This document shows positions 53,304 through 61,870 of a stretch of DNA of 64,000 nucleotides, piece after piece; the first letter of the stretch is position 1; every line of letters begins with the position of its first letter. Both the position numbers and the translations under genes were made by a program. The notes beneath the pieces are model-generated. The model was not told the DNA's origin. It made no database searches and worked only from the letters and a program-made list of their open reading frames with translations. The DNA lies in NCBI RefSeq assembly GCF_004295685.1, contig NZ_AP019368.1:186001-250000 (forward strand). The letters are read 5' to 3'. Origin of the DNA: Fluviispira sanaruensis (GTDB taxonomy: Bacteria; Bdellovibrionota_B; Oligoflexia; Silvanigrellales; Silvanigrellaceae).

Positions 53304-54254
53304 ATGGATACAAATGAATTGTGGCATCTTCTTCAGATGCAAATGGATACAATTAAAAAAGAGTCTGACTCGAGTCATCATCCCGTTCTGGAAAAAGCAC
53401 TCGGAGTTCTTAAAGAAACAATTGAAAATTATTTAAGTGAACAAGTCACAGCTGGGCTTCCCCACCCTCACCCACGCAGTCGTATTTATCGCTCTGAACC
53501 AAAAACATGGGAAATCTACGATAGCTCTTCACATGAAATAATGGATCTTATAACGAAGAAAGCAAAAAGTGCACAAAAAAAACCTGCCTGTGTCTTCGAT
53601 TTAGATGGGACTTTATTTGATGTCGGTTATAGAACTCTTGGGCTTTTAAATGAATGGTTGGCTTCCGATGCCGCAAAACATTTTGACAAAAGACTTTTGC
53701 AGAAGATTGCGAAATTAAATTACAGCCACATTGGTTATAGTTTATCACATGCGTTTGAAAACTCAGGGTTTGATTTAAGAAACCAAGAAACAATGAGTTT
53801 ATTTTCTTCTGTGGAAAGATATTGGAAGAAAAAATTCTTTGATGGGGCTTCATTGGTGAAATACGATAAAGTTATGGAAAATGCAGATTTATTTGTACAA
53901 AAATTGAGTGAAAATAATATCGAGATATTTTATTTGACGGGTCGTTATTTTCATTCAATGGCTAAAGGAACAGAACAGCAGTTGCTGAATTTTAATTTTC
54001 CTTTCGATAAAAATAAATTAATTTTAAAACACAATCCCCATGCAGATGATCAAATTTTTAAAGCAGAGCAAGTGCGAAAAATAGCACAAGAGTATGAAAT
54101 TGTCGGTAACTTTGAAAATGAATATTTAAATATTGCATTTATGTCGCTTGAAGCGCGCGATGCGATTAATGTTATTGTCGATTCACACCACTCTGGTCGT
54201 CAGACTCCAGCGCTCGACTTGCCTATTTATCGTGTTTCTCGTTTTGAATTTTGA
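53304..54254 (+). CDS. HAD-superfamily hydrolase of unknown substrate
   Basis: 316 residues. The HAD module begins near residue 95 with motif I VFDLDGTLFDVGYRT (both aspartates present). Motif II follows as FYLTGRYF. The C-terminal part, EIVGNFENEYLNIAF, corresponds to motif IV, although its second acid is atypical. The first 90 residues are a helical N-terminal extension not typical of small phosphatases. Such enzymes remove phosphate from small molecules or proteins. The substrate cannot be inferred. Confidence 0.8.
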   Translation: MDTNELWHLLQMQMDTIKKESDSSHHPVLEKALGVLKETIENYLSEQVTAGLPHPHPRSRIYRSEPKTWEIYDSSSHEIMDLITKKAKSAQKKPACVFDLDGTLFDVGYRTLGLLNEWLASDAAKHFDKRLLQKIAKLNYSHIGYSLSHAFENSGFDLRNQETMSLFSSVERYWKKKFFDGASLVKYDKVMENADLFVQKLSENNIEIFYLTGRYFHSMAKGTEQQLLNFNFPFDKNKLILKHNPHADDQIFKAEQVRKIAQEYEIVGNFENEYLNIAFMSLEARDAINVIVDSHHSGRQTPALDLPIYRVSRFEF

Positions 54255-54268
54255 TATTCTGCTTTAAT

Positions 54269-54345
54269 TGGTGACCCTTAAGGGATTCGAACCCATGTCG
54301 CCACCATGAAAGGGTGGTGTCCTGGACCTGCTAGACGAAAGGGTC
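54269..54345 (-). tRNA. tRNA-Glu (anticodon UUC), divergent copy
   Basis: On the minus strand the acceptor stem is GACCCTT/AAGGGTC with discriminator A and an encoded CCA. The anticodon arm CCACC/GGTGG encloses CTTTCAT with anticodon TTC. The T stem ATGGG/CCCTT has a T-T mismatch at its second pair, and the D loop is one base longer than in the neighbouring tRNA-Glu. It is probably functional but less canonical. Confidence 0.85.
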
Positions 54346-54492
54346 ATTCGCATAAACATATACCTAGCAAAAACAATTTTTAATAACAACACTGCGTGAA
54401 AAGCAAATTTCTTGGCCTGAAGCTCAGTTTAAAACAATTTTTAATATTTATGTGATTTTGTTTTTGCTTATTTTTTTTCGCAATTGCGGCAA

Positions 54493-54518
54493 TAAAAAAG
54501 CCAACCTATGTGGTTGGC
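54493..54518 (-). terminator. Intrinsic terminator downstream of the second tRNA-Glu
   Basis: On the minus strand GCCAACC-ACATA-GGTTGGC is followed by TTTTTT. It lies about 25 bases past the 3' end of the tRNA-Glu at 54541-54616 and would end that transcript before the other tRNA-Glu copy, which therefore needs its own promoter in 54346-54490. Confidence 0.85.
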
Positions 54519-54540
54519 TTATTCTAAGTTAGGAAAAATA

Positions 54541-54616
54541 TGGTGACCCTAACCGGATTCGAACCGGTGTTACCGCCGTGAAAGGGCGGTGTCCTAGGCC
54601 TCTAGACGATAGGGCC
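54541..54616 (-). tRNA. tRNA-Glu (anticodon UUC)
   Basis: Acceptor GGCCCTA/TAGGGTC (one G-T pair), discriminator A, encoded CCA. Anticodon stem CCGCC/GGCGG with loop CTTTCAC gives TTC. The T stem ACCGG/CCGGT is fully paired. A canonical tRNA-Glu followed by its own terminator. Confidence 0.95.
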
Positions 54617-54838
54617 ACTTCTTCCGTGAAAAGGTAGGTATTCTTTCGCAAGAAAAGAGTCAAGCAGTTTTGAAATTTTTTTTTCGTTTTGCCATTTCCT
54701 TGGAGATATTGACTTTTTTTATGGCTCTAAAAAAATTTTTGCTTCACACTTTGTTTCAAAAGATCCGAGAAGAGCATAGCTATAGGAGAGAAGCATGTGA
54801 ATCATGCCCTTTTCTTGTGTTTTGATGGAGGTTTTTTT

Positions 54839-57115
54839 ATGGTACAAGATCTTGAAATGATGAAAAAAGTTTATTCAAACTTCAAATCAAATGTGGATTC
54901 AGCACGCAAACTTCTTGGGCGTCCGATGACGTATACAGAAAAGATTCTTTACTCTCACCTCAAACCCGCAAATGGGGGGCAAGGAACGGAACTTAAGAAC
55001 TTTGGCAGAGGGAAAGACTATGTGGATTTCTTTCCTGACCGCGTTGCAATGCAAGACGCAACGGCGCAAATGGCTCTTTTGCAGTTTATGTCTGCAGGGA
55101 TTCCAAAAGTTGCTGTGCCTTCGACAGTGCACTGTGACCACCTTATACAAGCAGAAATCAATGCCGAAACCGACCTTGCCACTGCAAACCGCGACAATGC
55201 AGAGGTTTATGAATTCTTAGCAAATGTTTCCAGAAAATATGGCATTGGCTTTTGGAAGCCAGGCGCAGGGATTATTCACCAAGTTGTCCTTGAAAACTAT
55301 GCATTTCCAGGCGGAATGATGATCGGTACAGACTCTCACACACCAAACGCAGGTGGCCTTGGTATGGTTGCCATTGGTGTGGGTGGTGCCGATGCCGTTG
55401 ACGTGATGGCGGGTATTCCTTGGGAACTTAAATTTCCTAAACTTATCGGTGTGAAGCTCACAGGCAGTCTAAAAGGCTGGGCTTCAGCAAAAGATATTAT
55501 TTTAAAGTTAGCAGGGATTTTAACTGTAAAAGGCGGTACGGGCGCAATTGTTGAGTACTTTGGCTCTGGTACAGCTTCTCTTTCTTGCACAGGCAAAGGC
55601 ACAATTTGCAATATGGGTGCTGAAATTGGGGCTACAACCTCACTCTTCCCTTATGACTCCCGTATGGCGGATTATCTTAAAAAGACAGACAGAGCAGAAA
55701 TTGCGAAATTAGCAGATGAAGTGGCTGATTACTTAAAAGCCGATGTCGATGTCGAAAAAAATCCTGAAAAATTCTATGATCAAGTTGTGACAATCGACTT
55801 AGACACACTTGAACCACATATCAACGGTCCATTTACCCCTGACCTTGCGACTCCTATTTCAGAGTTTGCCAAGGCTGTTAAACAAAATGGCTGGCCTGAA
55901 AAGCTCAGTGCAGCTCTCATTGGATCTTGCACAAACTCTTCGTACGAAGACATTGACCGTGTAACAACAGTTGCTAAACAGGCTCTCAGTCAAGGTGCGA
56001 AAGCAAAATGTGAGTTTTTAATCACTCCTGGGAGTGAGCAAGTGCGTGCCACAATTGAACGTGATGGCCAACTCGGCGTGCTTTCCCAAATGGGTGCGAA
56101 TGTTATGGCCAACGCGTGCGGTCCATGCATTGGGCAATGGAAACGTCATGGTGCGCTTGAAAAGAACTCGATCATCACTAGTTTTAACCGTAACTTTACG
56201 GCGCGTAACGACGGCAACCCCAAAACACATGCCTTTGTTGCTTCACCAGAAACTGTGATTGGTTTTGCTTTAACAGGCGATTTAACAGTTGATTTCACCA
56301 AGGAGCCTATCACCAACGACAAAGGTGAGAAGATTATGCTTCAACCACCGAAAGGACTTGACCTGCCTGACAAAGGTTTTGTGAAGGATGAGCATGGTTA
56401 TGTTGAGCCTGAAAAAGATGGTTCAAAGGTTTCTGTGAGCATCAACCCACAAAGCGATCGTTTGCAAGCTTTAAATCCTTTTATAGCGCCAAACGTCAAT
56501 TCTGACTTCAGTGGTTTGCGTTTGCTGATCAAAGCAAAAGGCAAATGTACAACAGACCATATTTCTATGGCGGGAAGCTGGCTCAAGTTCCGTGGTCACT
56601 TGGATAATATCTCCAATAACCTTTTAATTGGTGCCATCAATAGCTTTAACGGCGAAGCCAATAAAGTAAAAAATCAAGTTTCTGGCACCCATGGAGCTGT
56701 TCCGGCAACAGCACGCGATTATAAAGCGAAGGGAATTGGCTGGATTGTTGTGGGTGAAGAAAACTACGGCGAAGGCAGCTCCCGTGAGCACGCGGCGCTT
56801 GAACCACGTCACCTTGGCGGTAAAGCAATTATTGTTAAAAGCTTTGCCCGTATTCATGAAACAAACCTTAAAAAACAAGGTATGTTGCCATTAACTTTTG
56901 CAACACCTGCGGATTATGACAAAATTCGTGAAGACGACACTTTTGCTTTAAATCCAAAAGATCTTGCACCTGGCAAGCAATTAACTCTGACTGTTAAGCA
57001 TGCAGATGGTAAATCAGATGAAATTATGTTGAATCATACTTTCAATGAGCAACAAATTGGCTGGTTTAAAGCAGGCAGTGCGTTGAACTTAATTGCGTCA
57101 TCAAGCAAGAAGTGA
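54839..57115 (+). CDS. Aconitate hydratase, mitochondrial (ACO2)-like type
   Basis: About 758 residues from ATG 54839, where TGGAGG lies eight bases upstream; a GTG at 54797 would add 14 residues after no good site. Iron-sulfur cysteines are in [12 protein letters not shown] and [10 protein letters not shown]. Other active-site motifs are [48 protein letters not shown] and [15 protein letters not shown]. Length, order and wording resemble eukaryotic mitochondrial aconitase much more than the ~890-residue bacterial AcnA or AcnB. It interconverts citrate and isocitrate in the TCA cycle. Codon use is notably richer in GC than in neighbouring genes, as in a highly expressed gene. Confidence 0.96.
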   Translation: MVQDLEMMKKVYSNFKSNVDSARKLLGRPMTYTEKILYSHLKPANGGQGTELKNFGRGKDYVDFFPDRVAMQDATAQMALLQFMSAGIPKVAVPSTVHCDHLIQAEINAETDLATANRDNAEVYEFLANVSRKYGIGFWKPGAGIIHQVVLENYAFPGGMMIGTDSHTPNAGGLGMVAIGVGGADAVDVMAGIPWELKFPKLIGVKLTGSLKGWASAKDIILKLAGILTVKGGTGAIVEYFGSGTASLSCTGKGTICNMGAEIGATTSLFPYDSRMADYLKKTDRAEIAKLADEVADYLKADVDVEKNPEKFYDQVVTIDLDTLEPHINGPFTPDLATPISEFAKAVKQNGWPEKLSAALIGSCTNSSYEDIDRVTTVAKQALSQGAKAKCEFLITPGSEQVRATIERDGQLGVLSQMGANVMANACGPCIGQWKRHGALEKNSIITSFNRNFTARNDGNPKTHAFVASPETVIGFALTGDLTVDFTKEPITNDKGEKIMLQPPKGLDLPDKGFVKDEHGYVEPEKDGSKVSVSINPQSDRLQALNPFIAPNVNSDFSGLRLLIKAKGKCTTDHISMAGSWLKFRGHLDNISNNLLIGAINSFNGEANKVKNQVSGTHGAVPATARDYKAKGIGWIVVGEENYGEGSSREHAALEPRHLGGKAIIVKSFARIHETNLKKQGMLPLTFATPADYDKIREDDTFALNPKDLAPGKQLTLTVKHADGKSDEIMLNHTFNEQQIGWFKAGSALNLIASSSKK

Positions 57116-57136
57116 TTTTTAAAAAATTATTTTCTT

Positions 57137-57172
57137 TAAAGTCGATCTATTCTTTAAAATAGATCGACTTTA
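57137..57172. terminator. Bidirectional terminator between aconitase and binding-protein genes
   Basis: A perfect 15-bp inverted repeat, TAAAGTCGATCTATT and AATAGATCGACTTTA, with a 6-base loop and T-runs on both strands. It lies between converging genes and includes the stop codon of the minus-strand gene. Confidence 0.85.
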
Positions 57173-58618
57173 TTTTTTTACAAATATAAATTCCCTATCT
57201 TCTGTAAATTTAAGTTGAATAGGCAAATTCTTTTTAGAATATAGGAATAAATTATAGCGAATAACGGGTACTATGGAAACTTCTTCAAAGCTTGCTTTTG
57301 CAAATTCTTTTAACGCTTTTTCATTTAAAGGAACTGTAGAAGCGGAAGTTTTTGTGACTTCGAGCAGTGCTGATAGCGTTTCTGGAAAATGGGACAAATA
57401 GTCAAGTACTGCAGGTTCTTTTTCCATATTTTGGATCCAAACCTGCCTATCTTTTTGCACTCTATCAAAGAAATATTGTATATCAGCACCTGCATACTCT
57501 TCTTCTTTATCATAACGAGTTACCCATTTTATTTGCACATTTGCTTTTTCAGCGATTTCTTCGAGTTTTTCCATATCAAAGGTTTTTTTAGGAAATTTAT
57601 TGGGAAGTGCAATCGTTAATTTCTCTATTCCATTTGGAAAATTTTCGAATTTATCTGGCCAAGAGTATTTTTCATCAAAACCTGGTTCACCTTTGACAAA
57701 ATGCCCAGGGACGGAGATATATTTATCCTTGTCTTGCGAAGAATTAATGTAGCGCAAGAGTGAAGCAATTTTTAAGCGATTGTCCCTATTTTTAAAAATT
57801 TTACTTTGGGAATTAAAAATAGCTACCATAGTTTGTGGCATAGGACTTTTATTGACGATAAAATCTTCTTTATTGGTTTTTGATCCTTCCATCATTCTAT
57901 CATAGAAATAAAAATCATTATTTGCATAATTATCAGGAGTCGTTAACTCAACTTTATAATCAAATACATTCAATATATATCGTCCGTTTTCAAATTTAAT
58001 AGGGTAGCGGCTTACAACATCAAATTGATTACCATTATTTAAACGAACTGGCCAAACCTTATTTCCCATAGAGCCTTGAAGAAGTGCTTCTTTAACAACA
58101 CCGCGAACATTTTCCACTTTACTTTCAAAAGTAAGTTCAAACCGATTTGGAGAAAGAATTTTTATCCCACTATATTTTTTTGTTTCGAAATTAGGTGCAT
58201 TTATTTCTTCTGTACCAACAACTTTTACGGAAGCTGAAATATCCCTATACATAAACCCTTTTGCTATTCCAATTGCTGCTTCAAGTGCAGAGACAGGAGT
58301 TCCATCTTGCCATTTTGCTTTTGGAGAAACTTCTGCTTCAAAAGTTTTACCATCAGGTGAAAAATGATATTTATGCAAAATACTTTCACTTGGCTCTTCA
58401 TCATTTATATAAGGCTTTAAGACTAGACTCCAATAAACGAGATGAATCCAATTTTTTGGGCGCTCGAATGGATTGAAGGTGATTTTATCTACTTCTGAGC
58501 AAATTTGAAAGACTTTCTTATCTGTCATATGAGTTTCTCCTTGAACGTTTTGTGAAGGCAAAATGATAAGTGAAGTACTGATACATTGAATTAAAAAATT
58601 TCTTGTTTTCAATTGCAT
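57170..58618 (-). CDS. Periplasmic solute-binding protein, SBP family 5 (peptide-type)
   Basis: 482 residues with a signal-like N-terminus (FLIQCISTSLIILPSQNVQG). LVYWSLVLKPYIND near residue 60 and KYHFSPDGKTFEAEVSPKAKWQDGTPVSALEAA are standard features of DppA/OppA-type binding proteins. The distinctive LSPNRFELTFESK and a C-terminal lobe follow. These proteins capture oligopeptides, nickel or sugars for an ABC importer. No permease or ATPase gene lies beside it, and the lipobox is absent, so it is either a soluble periplasmic protein or works with a distant transporter. Confidence 0.82.
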   Translation of the reverse strand: MQLKTRNFLIQCISTSLIILPSQNVQGETHMTDKKVFQICSEVDKITFNPFERPKNWIHLVYWSLVLKPYINDEEPSESILHKYHFSPDGKTFEAEVSPKAKWQDGTPVSALEAAIGIAKGFMYRDISASVKVVGTEEINAPNFETKKYSGIKILSPNRFELTFESKVENVRGVVKEALLQGSMGNKVWPVRLNNGNQFDVVSRYPIKFENGRYILNVFDYKVELTTPDNYANNDFYFYDRMMEGSKTNKEDFIVNKSPMPQTMVAIFNSQSKIFKNRDNRLKIASLLRYINSSQDKDKYISVPGHFVKGEPGFDEKYSWPDKFENFPNGIEKLTIALPNKFPKKTFDMEKLEEIAEKANVQIKWVTRYDKEEEYAGADIQYFFDRVQKDRQVWIQNMEKEPAVLDYLSHFPETLSALLEVTKTSASTVPLNEKALKEFAKASFEEVSIVPVIRYNLFLYSKKNLPIQLKFTEDREFIFVKK

Positions 58619-58844
58619 TTAAAATTTTAATTCCTAGAAAAATAGCAGTGCGCATTTCAATTATAGATTTTACAATCAGTTATTATCATTAAACTATAAT
58701 CATGGCAAGCGGAAGAAGTGTTTAGCTGAGTTCAATAAGATTTAAAATTATTATTGTTGAGAAAAAAAGATACTTCAATTACTAAATAGGATAAGAATTT
58801 TTCTATTATAATATCTACATTTTTATAATTATACTTAAAAATTA

Positions 58845-60092
58845 TCAACTGACATAACCATGTTTGATATAGAAATTATCCGCATCCTTGAGTTCTGATC
58901 GCATTAATTTTTTGAAGTTTGGCACTTTATAAAGAATAAAGGGTGTGAGAAGAGGAATGCAGCCAAACACAATCAGCGCTGTTTTTATGCCAAATCTCTC
59001 AACTAGAAAGCCGAGAGCTAAAAAGCCTAAAGGTATACCTCCCTCAATAAATAATTTCGTACAGCCTATTAAGCGGGAGCGATAATTTTCAGGCATAGCG
59101 AGCATACGTTTGGTGTTAGAGGTTATGTTAAAAGTGATCATCGCTTGCCCTAAGATAAATAAACAAAACAGACTGACCCAAACATTTTCTATAACAGAGT
59201 GCAGAGCTAGACAGAAAGCAGCTATTATTATGCAGAATGTGCATAAAATATCATCGGAGAATTTTTTAGCAAGAAACTTTGCAGTGAAGGCGGAACCAAA
59301 AAAAATGCCAACGGCAATAGAAGCTTCAAGTATACCGAGATAAAGCGCAGAAGCATGGAATACATCTTTTACAAGGAGAGGTATGCCCAGCAAAATAAAG
59401 GGAGTAAAAGAAAAATTAACCAAAGTTAGGGTGCAAGCCATTCCGAGCTCTATTGGATTTTTAATCAACATAGTATAGCCATTCAGCAACTTTTTATGCC
59501 ATTTTTCTTTTTCGCTGTTATTTATTGCAGGAAATTTTGTCATTGTGCAGAAAATAATAGAAATAATAAATCCAACTACTGTGGAAATAAAACTTAAAAG
59601 TATGCCTAGAATACCAATGATAGCTCCGCCCATGACTTTTCCTAAAATAAAACTCAGGGACTGCAGCATACCTTCAAAACGCATAGCGCTGCCTAATTGT
59701 TCCTTTGCGACCATTTTGGGTGGAATGCTCATCACAATGGGCATAGTTATTCCCTCTATGATAGACATGCCAAGAATAGGTAAGATATAATAAATAGAAA
59801 ATTTAGATGTGCTAAAAAAGATCATGATTAAGACAACAAAGGCTAAATTTATGAATTTAGTTATGAGCAATATCTTTTTATATGGAACGCTATCGCCGAG
59901 AAAGTTCAACAAAGCATAAGACAATATGCGAAAGCCTGCGCTTAAACTCAAAACAAGTGGTAATGAGCTTGGTGCGTCTTGCAAAATCCACCAAGTGATT
60001 GCGATCATGACAACGTTGATGCTCAATATATTCAGAAATTCGCTGATGCGAAAATTAAAAAAATCTTTTTGGATCAATGCTTGTTTAAACAT
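58845..60092 (-). CDS. MFS transporter, 12-TM (MFS_3-like)
   Basis: 415 residues with about 12 helices. The N-terminal half starts at FFNFRISEFLNILSINVVMIAITWWIL and contains SAGFRILSYALLNFLGDSVPYKKIL (motif A-like). The C-terminal half has LGILEASIAVGIFFGSAFTAKFLAKKFSDD, and an ITSNTKRMLAMPENYRSRLIG loop typical of MFS_3/enterobactin exporter-like carriers. The substrate is unknown. Transcribed alone. Confidence 0.85.
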   Translation of the reverse strand: MFKQALIQKDFFNFRISEFLNILSINVVMIAITWWILQDAPSSLPLVLSLSAGFRILSYALLNFLGDSVPYKKILLITKFINLAFVVLIMIFFSTSKFSIYYILPILGMSIIEGITMPIVMSIPPKMVAKEQLGSAMRFEGMLQSLSFILGKVMGGAIIGILGILLSFISTVVGFIISIIFCTMTKFPAINNSEKEKWHKKLLNGYTMLIKNPIELGMACTLTLVNFSFTPFILLGIPLLVKDVFHASALYLGILEASIAVGIFFGSAFTAKFLAKKFSDDILCTFCIIIAAFCLALHSVIENVWVSLFCLFILGQAMITFNITSNTKRMLAMPENYRSRLIGCTKLFIEGGIPLGFLALGFLVERFGIKTALIVFGCIPLLTPFILYKVPNFKKLMRSELKDADNFYIKHGYVS

Positions 60093-60448
60093 AAAGCAAT
60101 TTTACCCTTTGAATAAAGTATGTGAGAAAGGACGTTTTATGATCTTTCTTAGGGTTTTATGCTGCATAAGTTGAAACAGATATTATTTTAAGTAAAGATT
60201 TATAAACTCTAAAATTTCAATATAGTAAATAAAAGTAATTGTCAAATAAGTTATTCTATCCATGACTGATAAGAAGATATTTCAAGAGAAAAATAAAAAT
60301 ACTTCACTTGAAATAATCTTAAATAAAATTGAAAAGTAATTTTCAAATAGGTAACTCATAATAATCATTTTTTCCTAAAGACTAAGTTGAATATATTCTA
60401 TGTTTTGTTTATTTATTAAATTAAAAATTATTAAAATGAAATCTTGTA
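60093..60448. other. AT-rich intergenic stretch, nothing recognised
   Basis: About 355 bases, mostly A and T, between the MFS start and the GNAT stop. No open frame, repeat or hairpin with a T-run stands out. The MFS promoter must lie at its left edge. Confidence 0.5.
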
Positions 60449-60835
60449 TTACAAACTACTAAATAATCCATATTTTTTTTCTTTAACAATAAATCCAATT
60501 GATTTATACATATTTATTGCCAAGCCATTTTCATCTGCGTCAAGAGTGAAAAATTCTTGATTTGAATCGTCAATAGCAAATTTTATTAATGTTTGGGCTA
60601 CTCCCATTTTTCTATATTCTTTAAGTGTTTTTAAATTATGCAGACGTGCAAATTCCTCATTCCAATATAATCCAATATCTGAAATAATTTCACCATTTAA
60701 ATATGCTGCATACCAAAATCCATAATTATTTTCTGTATAAGATTTGAATTCGCGAACTCTTTTTTCAATCGATGACTTACTCGAATATGCAGATAAAAAT
60801 CCAATTTCTGCTACAGCAAAAGCTCTCGCTCGCAA
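60449..60835 (-). CDS. GNAT-family N-acetyltransferase, possibly truncated at the N-terminus
   Basis: 128 residues from TTG 60835. The acetyl-CoA motif is present as NLKTLKEYRKMGVAQTLIKFAI, followed by FTLDADENGLAINMYKSIGF, the usual ending of a GNAT. The frame is open for about 30 more codons upstream (ending ERILKFVIFLRA) but has no ATG or GTG before a stop, and GNATs of this type usually start 15-40 residues earlier. The gene may have lost its start or have a frameshift. No substrate is indicated. Confidence 0.6.
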   Translation of the reverse strand: MRARAFAVAEIGFLSAYSSKSSIEKRVREFKSYTENNYGFWYAAYLNGEIISDIGLYWNEEFARLHNLKTLKEYRKMGVAQTLIKFAIDDSNQEFFTLDADENGLAINMYKSIGFIVKEKKYGLFSSL

Positions 60836-61049
60836 GAAAATAACAAACTTTAAAATGCGTTCTGATGATTCAAAGTGTGGTAAATATATCCAGTTTGTGC
60901 AAATTAAAGGTAAATATAATTCAGATAAATTAAATTATAATTATTCTTTGTTCTATTGGAAGAGTCAAGCACCTAATTTTTGGAAAAAACATTTAGTAGA
61001 ATTAAATATGTGGCCTGATGAAATTATGTAAAAATTTTTATTTAAAAAT

Positions 61050-61859
61050 TTATTTATATTGATTATTTATTTTCGCAAGAAAAGTTTTATCATTGCTGAC
61101 AGCAGAAATGCTTTTCCAGAAAGAGAGGCGTTCTTCCTCAGTAAATTTCGATTTCTTAGAAAATGGAATATAATAAGAAGTGATACTGAGTGGGATTTTT
61201 TGTAAAGTTATTTTGTCGCTGTATTTTGCATCTTGCAGCATAGTAATTCCTGTGTGAACGCTTGTGATTGCGACACCGCCTTCTTTTAGCATTCTATTTA
61301 TACTGACATCAATTTTTTCAGAAACCTCAGGAACTATGCCTTTTTCCTCTAAATCACCCATAATCATTCTGCCTTTATCAATAAAGACAAGATCGGGGAG
61401 ATTCTCTATTTTTCCATTAAAAACATATTTATTATCTTCATTATTCACTTTTTTTGGTGAAATAACTACGAACCCATTGCAAGCAAACTTAAAAGGGGAA
61501 GAGCAGGGTTTATTTTCTTTGTCTGATCCGGGTGGAAAGTAAAAGAAACTTGCTCTTCTTGTGTTGTACGATGATGTGATCATGACATCGTATTTTCCTT
61601 TAATCAGTTCACTTTGACATTTCGTAATAGGAATTCCAGTAATTGATAATGAATAGTTATGTTTTTCATTATCAATTTTCAAACGAATTAAGGCTTCATT
61701 AATAATATCAACCCAAATGCCAAAAGTTTTGCCTTTGACAAAATTTATATTTGGGTATTCTCCTCTATTGTCAGAGCAAGCTTTAATGACTTTATTTTGG
61801 GCAAAAATATTTAACGGAAGAATAAATATTATAAAAATCAAAAAAGAAAGAAATTTCAT
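61050..61859 (-). CDS. Periplasmic binding protein, SBP family 3 (amino-acid-type)
   Basis: 269 residues with a cleavable signal peptide (FLSFLIFIIFILPLNIFAQ). VIKACSDNRGEYPNINFVKG and FGIWVDIINEALIRLKID suit the first lobe of a family 3 binding fold, then KGKYDVMITSSYNTRRASFF and GGVAITSVHTGITMLQDAKY suit the second lobe. Many such proteins feed polar amino acids to ABC importers, but similar folds serve as sensor inputs. It lies 11 bases after the HD-GYP gene on the same strand, which suggests a signalling link. Confidence 0.75.
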   Translation of the reverse strand: MKFLSFLIFIIFILPLNIFAQNKVIKACSDNRGEYPNINFVKGKTFGIWVDIINEALIRLKIDNEKHNYSLSITGIPITKCQSELIKGKYDVMITSSYNTRRASFFYFPPGSDKENKPCSSPFKFACNGFVVISPKKVNNEDNKYVFNGKIENLPDLVFIDKGRMIMGDLEEKGIVPEVSEKIDVSINRMLKEGGVAITSVHTGITMLQDAKYSDKITLQKIPLSITSYYIPFSKKSKFTEEERLSFWKSISAVSNDKTFLAKINNQYK

Positions 61860-61870
61860 AATTTCCTCGA

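Noticed and set aside
60744-61031. 95-codon plus-strand frame over the start of the GNAT gene
   Set aside because: No family resemblance and no ribosome-binding site; it overlaps the conserved GNAT frame.
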